From contig NW_022145606.1 of the NCBI RefSeq assembly GCF_000002235.5, positions 24,304,095 through 24,368,094 of the forward strand: 64,000 bases of DNA. Reading direction: 5' to 3'. This document shows, piece after piece, positions 57,063 through 64,000 of this stretch. The position numbers were made by a program, and so were the translations under genes. The notes beneath the pieces are model-generated. The model was not told the DNA's origin and did no database searches. It was given only the letters and a program-made list of their open reading frames with translations. This stretch comes from Strongylocentrotus purpuratus. Lineage: Eukaryota > Echinodermata > Echinoidea > Camarodonta > Strongylocentrotidae. Each line of letters begins with the position of its first letter. Within the stretch, counting starts at the first letter, position 1.

Positions 57063-58143
57063 TTATCTCCCTTTCTTTCTCTCTCTCCTGCTTTCCTATC
57101 TCTCTTTCTTTTTTAACTCAAATTTTTAAATTGAAATATTGTATAAGATTAATGGTATATACACGCTCTTCATAATTATGTAGATTGTAGTGTGACATCT
57201 TGAAATGTATACTTGCTTTTTCCAGCAATTTACTCATGTGCAATTCAGTTACTTTTTACTGTGATATCTCTTGAAATGTATAATTGTCTACACCATCAAT
57301 GTTTTATTCATGCACAATTCAGTTACTTGTAACTGCGATACATGGAAATGAATCAATAAATACCATTTATCTATCTATCTATCTATCTGTTCTATATAAA
57401 TACCTACATCCACTAATACTCATCATGCAATGCTTACTAAGTCAGTAACAATGTTTTGATACCATCCCCCTTTTTGTATTAACATGAAAAAGATAAATTG
57501 AATTCCTGCAGTTGTCATGAAAACAATTTTTTGTTGAACAAATAAATTTCTTAAAAAAATAAATAATCTTCAAAGGTTAGTTTCTTGCATTGTGTTATGT
57601 GAAATATTCATTAACCTTGCTCTTTTGCTGTGTCGGTAGTCCATATAAGACTAGTGACCGTGACCCGGAGATTAATGCAGAAAGAGTCATTACCTGGTTC
57701 ATCCAACCTCTCCTGCACTCTATTTACTAAAAAATACCTCTCTTTGTTTTCTCTCCCTCTCTCCTTACCATATCAAGTAGTCCTCCAAAGGACTACCAAA
57801 ATAACATGCTCATTCGTTTATCTAGTATATCCCTTTTGAAACCCATTATCCACTTTCATGACTACCCACACAGTTAAACCGCAAATGTATGAATTGTCAT
57901 TGATATTGAATCCACTATTGTCCCAGTCAATGTTAAATTATTCTGAGAGTTTATTGTCAATATGTCTATAAATTATTCAAAGTCCTGCTATCACCCCCTC
58001 CTCCAAACTATAATTGATTTTGACAATTATGTATATATATATTATGTCAGTTTGAACGGTGATACATGGAATTTGTGTATATTCTTATATCTGACAGTTT
58101 TGCTTATTCACTAACATCGTCTTGTCACATTTCTCTGTCACAG
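56781..58143. other. Gene-free stretch with microsatellites
   Basis: TC-rich DNA at 57010-57110 and (ATCT)n at 57366-57389. A 29-codon open segment at 57640-57730 follows an AG site but is short and ambiguous (minus-strand reading equally possible). Otherwise AT-rich. Confidence 0.5.
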
Positions 58144-58263
58144 AAAGATGTTCATCACCTCTATAGCACAAATTTTCGACCCGTTAAAGATGAGGACGAT
58201 GAAATGTACTTGGAAGATATGGAAGTCACTTGCCAACTAAGTGGTAATGACACACTTAAAGAG
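58144..58263 (+). CDS. Candidate internal coding exon, product unknown
   Basis: Exactly 120 nt (40 codons) between a strong acceptor (TTTCTCTGTCACAG) and a consensus donor (AAAGAG|GTAAGAG), phase 0 at both ends. The product reads KDVHHLYSTNFRPVKDEDDE, then MYLEDMEVTCQLSGNDTLKE, acidic and protein-like. The quality of both splice sites makes it the most credible orphan exon here. Partner exons were not identified within the window and no family was recognised. A gene with large introns continuing past the flanking repeats would explain it. Confidence 0.5.
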
Positions 58264-60430
58264 GTAAGAGTCCTCCTCTTACCCACATTACCCTTCCCGT
58301 ATTAGAAGTTTTGGCTCTTGACTGTATAATAGTATACAAATGAAACACAGCGGTGAGGGCATTAGTAATAATTACCCCCACAAGTTACTTTTTGAACAGT
58401 CTAACACGCCCGAGGCGGTAGCCGAGGGTGTATGGGCTGTTTGTAAGGTATCGAGTGTGGGTAATCTTACTAATGCCCGAAGAAAATGATTTGTCTTATT
58501 TGTTTTATAAAATTATGTTTCATTTTTTTAAATAAAATTATGTTTTATAACATAATTTTACTAATGACCTGTCATTATCCAATGTACGCATTATACAAAA
58601 TAAATACCTGGTCACGTGTACGCTCTTATTAAATCATTTGATTAGGATCCACGTCATCATATTATACAAAATAAAATACTAGTAATAATATAACAGAGTA
58701 GAACATATCATTTTTTTTCTTCTTGAAACAAAAAAAGAAACTTTCCATCCAGGTATCATATTACATACAACTACACATACACTTATACACAATTTATAAA
58801 ATAAGTACAATAAGTACATTTACATTACAACTTTCAAATGCATAACAAGTATGAAGAAATGAATACAAATTAATATATATGATACACTTTACATAGAATA
58901 TATGAGGATAAAGAGAAGAAGAGTAAAAGGGAGAAATGGACAAGAATATACATGTACGGACCCCCCCCCCCCCATCCTGAGCTTCACTCTCGATCAAACA
59001 CGTACGAAGAGATATAGAGACAGGAAGAGAACTTGTACTATGAAGCACAACAGAAAAGGAAAGGAACACAAATAAAATGAGAAAGAGATACATATTTATA
59101 CAAAAAAGGTTAAAGAAGTTATTGGGAGGCCATCTGCACTGCTGCTGCTCGGAGGAAAAGTAAGCAAGGTTATCACAAACGAACAACTCCATGACTTAAG
59201 TACATGTTGATATGCATGGAAATGTCATGGAAATGTCGGCGGGCGCATGCCAGGTGGCTACCATGCCATCCATTGTTAAGTTAGAAACACGTTCAACAGC
59301 CCGGCACACGCCCGTCGAGGATCCCGAGCTAAAACATAAAGGGCTGATTTATTTAAGACCAATTTCAAGAAATTACGAAAATAACACATCCCCACAATGT
59401 CATGAATAATAGGCACGAGAAAACGCAAGTTTAAGTTCGGCATGCCAGGTGGCTACCGTACCAACCATTGTAAACTAAACTTGACTGTATCATCTTAATT
59501 ATAGGAAATATTTGTATTTTTCGTCTTCATATGTTATTGTGAATATACATTAATATATTACGTATTAAAAAAAAAAACAAGACTGCTTTTCATATAAAAG
59601 ACCGTTCGTGTAATCCAATTGACTCCCATGAACAAAAATATTTCCATTTCGGTCACTGGTGGGCCATAAATAGGGTGAAATAAATTACCTGAAGTAGGAT
59701 GCAAATATACAAAGCAGGGTGTAACTGTATTAATCGAAGTAGGGTGAAAGGATAACCAAACACTTGATTATCAGCCGCCACTGGGAGCTTCCTGAATCTC
59801 TGGGGATAGAAGAAGGCTAGACAAACACCGCTGCCACCAATGTAGGGCTGCGGTTCTCACACAGTTCCTAGCACTCTTAACATGGAGGCAGCACATCAAA
59901 CAGGTTGTCAGATTGATACCCACTGGCTAACTAACCAAATTTTAGTGTGTAATTGCATTAATGCATTCTATGAAGCATTCCGCATAAATTCCATGCAAAT
60001 TAGAAGAACAAATATTATTAAAAGCATACATGTACAAATCAATATCACGAAGTATTCTTGAATATTTAAAAATACATATATATATATAATTTTGACTATT
60101 GTTATTATACGCAAATCATACTTAAAGCTTGACTGCATCGGTTAAACATCGAAACCAATCAGGGAGAGAGATTAAAGCATGGTGGATACAAATAGTGAAT
60201 GTGAATGACGGATGACCTATTGGTGTGAGAGGGATGACTTGTGAATAAGAATAGAGGGGAGTTTAGAAGTTCTAAATCCCTACACAAAATGGATGGGTGG
60301 GTTTTTAATAACGTACAAAGGCAATACGAAAATATGTGCGGATATCAGAAGAATCAATCATATTGAATTGATTTACCCAGTTCAGACCACCTAGGTCATT
60401 TCGAGCTCAGGCTAGTGTTTTGCTGCGATG
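58264..60430. other. Stretch without recognised genes
   Basis: Contains a C run at 58961-58973, (TA)n at 60076-60088 and a direct repeat: GCATGCCAGGTGGCTACCAT at 59246 and GCATGCCAGGTGGCTACCGT at 59440, each followed by a similar 20 bp (CCATTGTTAAGTTAGAAAC / CCATTGTAAACTAAACTTG). Could be intronic to a gene using the exon at 58144. Confidence 0.45.
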
Positions 60431-60439
60431 AACTAGTAT

Positions 60440-60885
60440 CATCATCATCAACTTCAGGTGGCCCTGTAAAGCGCTGCTGTGGTCTTCACGAGAGCACGCC
60501 ATGCAACTCTTTCACCTGCCATTTGTATTGCACCTTTCATTCCTTGTCCAGACACTTTCTTGATATCATCAGTCCAAGATATCGGTGGACAACCTCTAGC
60601 CCGCTTTCCTTCGACTGCTCCTTGCAGTATTTGCTTCTCAACGCCTTCAGATCTCCTAACAATGTGCCCCAAATAGTTAAGTTTTCTTTCCACGATTCCC
60701 CTTCTGATGGTCAAGTCTGTTCCAATCTTTTCCAGGACCAACACATTTGTCTTTTTTATCTTTCCATGACACATGCAACAGCCTCCTGTAGCACGACATT
60801 TCACAGGCATATTCTCTCTTTCTGGCCTTCTTTGTTATGGCCCAGGACTCACTTCCGTATGTTAAAATAAAATACGTAGAACACC
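60440..60885 (-). pseudogene. Non-LTR retrotransposon reverse transcriptase C-terminus
   Basis: Minus strand, two frames. First ILTYGSESWAITKKARKREY and MSCYRRLLHVSWKDK (60870-60770), the familiar (L)YGxExW...RRxLxISW block; then, after a frame break near 60770, VERKLNYLGHIVRRSEG, ILQGAVEGKRARGCPPISW and ERVAWRALV (60700-60490). These are the terminal motifs of many RTE/I/CR1-type proteins. The 3' end carries TGATGATGATGATA at 60437-60450, a usual microsatellite tail. The copy is 5'-truncated at the junction with the 60886 repeat. Confidence 0.75.
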
Positions 60886-61145
60886 GATTCCCATTCACAA
60901 TGCACAGATCACCGTGTGGCAGTCGGAGGCGTTGGGGATACGCTCGATTGTACACGATGCCATATTAATTGCGTAAAGTCCTTGATTTTTTTTAGCAAAG
61001 CCCAGTCGACCATGTAGCGCATGATGTCACAGTTCAATATTCTATTCCTTTTGTTGTTTATAGGGCATTATGCCATCATCTTAGATTTACTTATTATTTT
61101 TGAGTCGGCTTTTTCATAAATCAATTAATTGCCTGCGTTATGTTT
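60886..61145 (+). repeat. Long interspersed duplicate, copy 2
   Basis: Second copy of the 49288-49530 repeat, same orientation. Conserved blocks include GCAAAGCCCAGTCGACC and GCGCATGATGTCACAG. Its left edge coincides with the LINE truncation point. Confidence 0.65.
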
Positions 61146-62407
61146 AAGCACAGGGGTTCTCAAACCTTTTCCTTTGCGGTCCCGATGTGATTTTCATGAA
61201 AGTTAAACGGTCCTAAACAATAGGAACATTTAGTTTACTTAATCAAATGTTTCCATAATGTAAGTTTGTGATATTATGTGTCTTTACACGTACTTTAATT
61301 ATCAAGAGTTAAGACAGTCAAAAATGGAAGGAATGGTATGCGCGTAGGTATACCAGTGGGGAAATTGACACCGTTTTCCGGCAATTAGCTGCTGAAACCA
61401 GAAAATGTTGTAATAAAATGGAATAATTATAAGACGAAGGCATTGGTAAAAAAATTCAGAATTGGCAATCTACTCGTAAACTGTATAGTAAGGGTATTTG
61501 TATACTAAAGAAAATGAGGCTTGTTTCAAACTTTTAGGCCTCAATCTGATATTAGAGGAATGTTGACAGTTTTACCCAAATAAGGCAATACATATAAAAT
61601 ACTCTAGCAATATGCCAATATATGGCCAATATTCCAAAGGAGCACCCCCCCTCCCCTTCACCTCGTTTGAGAGAGAGAGAAAATAGCAACTTCACTTATT
61701 TATATTTTGAAATTTTCCTTGAAGGCCTTATAAACACCTTTACAAGTACATATATTTAGGGGGAAGTTATTTATTCATTTTAAATGGTTTTATTTGATAA
61801 TAAATCATTTACGACCACAGTGCTGTAGATTGTAGATTAGTTAACAACCATGATATATAGTAAATACATTGTATTAATGAGCACAATAGCAATAATAACA
61901 AGTGAGAAACATTGTAGGTAGTACGGGGTTGGAAAATAAAAGGATCACGCTATTTTGAGACACTGATAGAAAGAGAAACTGGTGAGAGAAAACAGGTAGA
62001 GACAGAGAAGGAGATCGAGGGGGAAAAAAGATGGATAAATACAAATTAGGTAGAGGGAGAAAGAGAATTTAATTAAAGGGAACAATAATGGAGATAGTAG
62101 TAGGAGAGACACAACCCGGGACACAACACTGTTATTGACCACCACATTATTCAACAAGACAATAATTACCATAATGATATAAATATTGCATGCTCCAGCA
62201 TATAATAATAGCGAAACATATGGACCGACAATTTCAAAATTCCCGAGTGATGTTAGATTTCACCGAGACTGCGGGCGAAGCTGTACATTCAGGTTGCCAT
62301 TGCGTCACATGATCGACGCTTACATATTGCATACAAAATACGATGTTGTTTAGAACCAGTTACCTGTACGGCGAGCCAAAATGACGTACGTTAGCACTAC
62401 TCTTTAA
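61146..62407. other. Stretch without recognised genes
   Basis: AT-rich DNA; GA-rich DNA at 61965-62110 resembles 49930-50060. The remainder up to 62407 may be 5' flank of the receptor-like ORF that follows. Confidence 0.45.
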
Positions 62408-62749
62408 ATGTATCTTAGTTATGTCATAGAGAGGTATTTGATTGTGTTCTCCACCTGCAAGAGAGGCATATATTTATCATGCTTGGTCTGCGGCTCAGAG
62501 TGTACTTCAAAGAAAGGAAATAGATGTAACTCTATCTGTAAATTGTTTTTGATCTTACCCGCTTTAGTATCAGTTCCTTGTATTATATTTGAAAATGCAG
62601 TTAATGTTATCTGGTTTGCTGAGGACAAAAAGACGACTCTCTGCACGAAATTGTATTATGGCGTTGATTTGTACTTTAATCAAATGACCAACGATGTGAG
62701 TGAAATGTCGTCGAACAACGCAGTTCTTGAGATATTGAAGAATATATAA
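62408..62749 (+). CDS. Partial 7TM receptor-like ORF (TM3 end to ECL2)
   Basis: A 113-codon frame beginning near YVIERYLIV, the E-R-Y motif at the end of TM3 of class A receptors, followed by a basic, Cys-containing ICL2, a hydrophobic helix CKLFLILPALVSVPCIIFEN like TM4 of peptide receptors, and an extracellular loop with a Cys suitable for the TM3 disulfide (TTLCTKL). A stop lies just before the ATG; an AG at 62417 (TGTATCTTAG) could instead be an acceptor, making this an exon. No TM5-7 follows before the stop, so the gene is truncated, spliced in an unseen way, or a remnant. Related to no receptor in particular that I can name. Confidence 0.4.
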   Translation: MYLSYVIERYLIVFSTCKRGIYLSCLVCGSECTSKKGNRCNSICKLFLILPALVSVPCIIFENAVNVIWFAEDKKTTLCTKLYYGVDLYFNQMTNDVSEMSSNNAVLEILKNI

Positions 62750-63128
62750 TTCAATTTCTTTGGCAGGAACTATAAACTTTCTTAAACATAATGAGAGTCA
62801 GCCAAATTTCTAGCTTGACGAAATATGCACATACGGTTGAAATGTCAAGCCTTCGGTCGAAACTTGTGGCCTCGGGTTTTCTGACATGTTTCGAAGCTAA
62901 AATTATCCACCTATAAACGGCCGTAAACCGAAAAACCTATGGTATCTTTCAATAAACAAGAAAAAGAGTAAATATCAGCAAATCCCCTAGAAATAAGTTT
63001 CGATCATCGAAACATCCTCCCGTCCCACCGGATGAGGAGTCTTTCTGAAAGCCTGAAATTTCTCAAAACAAATACACTGTATATCGTATGATTACATGCA
63101 TGTGATTCATTACATATATTATATCAAC
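62750..63128. mobile_element. Possible 3' LTR region of the BEL/Pao element
   Basis: On the minus strand, TGTTGATATAATATATG starts at 63129, 45 bp after the integrase stop and after a moderately purine-rich stretch, as an LTR would. A matching 5' LTR lies outside the window, so length and right boundary cannot be fixed. TTTCGATCATCGAAA at 62998 is a palindrome. Confidence 0.3.
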
Positions 63129-63173
63129 AGTCTCAGTTCAAATGAGAACTCATTCTCTATTGTTCAGTTCGAT

Positions 63174-64000
63174 CTAGTCAATATAACCTTCTGCTGGGTA
63201 GATTACTGCTAGTTTTGAAATCGGTCTCCGATACTCTCCAGAAACAGTTTTTAGCTTCACATTCCGAACCTTACCATCAGGTCCTGGATAAACCTGAATG
63301 ATCCTAGCTATAGTCCACTTTCCACGTACTGCATTACTATCTGCAGTCATTACAACATCTCCCACACGAACGTTCCTACGATCTGTGTTCCACTTTCTGC
63401 ATGGTACTAAAAGTGGTAGGACGTTTTGCGACCACCGCTTCCAAAAGGAATCTACTATCTGCTGAATGAATTCTACGCGATGACGCGGATTCTTGGTTTG
63501 CTTAAATAGACCTTGAGGAACATTTCTTGATGACCTACCTAACAATATATCATTGGGACTCAAATAACTTCCATCACCTGGGTCATTGCATTTCCGTCCT
63601 ATCGGTCGCTCATTCATGAAATTAGCTACTTCGAGAAAACATGTTAACAACTCAAATGGAGTGAGCACCTGCTCACCGATTGCTTTCTTGATTGCAATTT
63701 TAGCACTCTTCACGAGCGATTCTGCGCACCCATTTTGGTGGGGTGCACCAGGGGTAATGAACTTCCACTGTACTCTTTTTTCCGCACAGAAATCTTTGAG
63801 CTCATCTTCACTCCATCCCGATATCATCTCGCGAAGTTCGCGTTGAGCTCCGACAAATTGGGTACCATTATCGCTAAGAATCTGAGCTGGTTGTCCCCTC
63901 ACTGCGAAGAATCTCCTTAAAACGTGGAGAAATTCCATTGTTGAACAATCAGTCGCGATTTCAAGATGAACTGCACGGGTGTTTAGGCATGTGAAGATTA
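63174..64000 (-). CDS. BEL/Pao retrotransposon Pol: integrase and DUF5641-like C-terminus, partial
   Basis: Minus-strand frame open from the window edge to a stop at 63174; the protein start is outside. The first visible residues are IFTCLNTRAVHLEIATDCST, the BEL/Pao integrase core, followed by RGQPAQILSDNGTQFVGA with the second catalytic Asp, and GAPHQNGCAESLVKSAK with the catalytic Glu. The C-terminal module has SFWKRWSQNVLPLLVPCRKW, VGDVVM, then WTIARIIQVYPGPDGKVRNV and YRRPISKLAV, the DUF5641-type domain specific to BEL/Pao Pol. The first catalytic Asp would lie just beyond the edge. No stop or frame break occurs in the 275 visible codons, so the copy may be young. The integrase would insert the element's cDNA into host DNA. 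Confidence 0.92.
   Translation of the reverse strand, partial: IFTCLNTRAVHLEIATDCSTMEFLHVLRRFFAVRGQPAQILSDNGTQFVGAQRELREMISGWSEDELKDFCAEKRVQWKFITPGAPHQNGCAESLVKSAKIAIKKAIGEQVLTPFELLTCFLEVANFMNERPIGRKCNDPGDGSYLSPNDILLGRSSRNVPQGLFKQTKNPRHRVEFIQQIVDSFWKRWSQNVLPLLVPCRKWNTDRRNVRVGDVVMTADSNAVRGKWTIARIIQVYPGPDGKVRNVKLKTVSGEYRRPISKLAVIYPAEGYID

Noticed and set aside
57640..57730. 29-codon terminal-exon-like segment (PYKTSDRDPEINAERV...) after a TAG acceptor
   Set aside because: Short, weak pyrimidine tract, and the minus strand is equally open (with a possible donor). It would end a gene just before the stronger exon at 58144. Not enough support.

Overview
The window is AT-rich animal genomic DNA: split genes with GT/AG introns, dense microsatellites and many degraded transposons. 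Lineage-expanded gene types (a 7TM receptor with a single coding exon, a small secreted C-type lectin, a MAM-domain protein), a BEL/Pao element and CR1-like LINEs fit a marine invertebrate deuterostome, probably an echinoderm such as a sea urchin. That assignment is an inference; nothing here is diagnostic of species.

Genes. (1) A MAM-domain gene on the minus strand starts at 13214 with a signal-peptide exon (13151-13214), continues with two MAM exons (1239-1379, 172-410) and runs off the left edge. The intron phases match at both joins. (2) A 333-residue 7TM receptor (3768-4769, plus) lies inside the first intron of that gene. (3) A C-type lectin gene on the minus strand has a TATA box at 33314-33320, a 5' UTR exon, an exon with signal peptide and the lectin N-half (28073-28336), and a final exon with the sugar-binding half (21694-21924). 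Its introns hold LINE, SINE and TTAA-type MITE insertions. (4) Three isolated exon-like segments (34101-34190 minus, 51904-52018 plus, 58144-58263 plus) and a partial receptor-like ORF (62408-62749 plus) have no recognised family or partner exons.

Transposons. Left to right: satellite-like repeats (9.8-11.9 kb) interrupted by a 500-bp MITE; a broken CR1/Jockey-type LINE (19.15-21.03 kb); TTAA-flanked MITEs of three related families (8.5, 10.6, 22.3, 23.3, 32.7, 50.6 kb), one a chimera and one holding a further 1.25-kb insertion; an L1/Tx1-like LINE 3' end with an esterase-like remnant (30.7-31.9 kb); a three-copy tandem array with a 3.0-3.1 kb unit (34.5-45.1 kb), whose third copy carries a 1-kb TA-flanked element; an esterase-like ORF split by a long hairpin (46.3-46.9 kb); a foldback (47.4-47.75 kb); a GACCAAAGTTCGCG-ended MITE (52.04-52.67 kb); a CR1-like LINE whose YADD catalytic motif is split by a TAA-flanked MITE (53.9-56.0 kb); a LINE fragment (60.4-60.9 kb); and the integrase end of a BEL/Pao retrotransposon (63.17 kb to the right edge).

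No rRNA, functional tRNA, CRISPR or prokaryotic operon was seen. The best candidates for undescribed biology are the nested and chimeric transposons, the tandem array, and the decayed duplications next to both lectin exon ends. Coordinates of splice sites, TIRs and target duplications were read directly; family names come from motif recognition, and no database search or alignment program was run.
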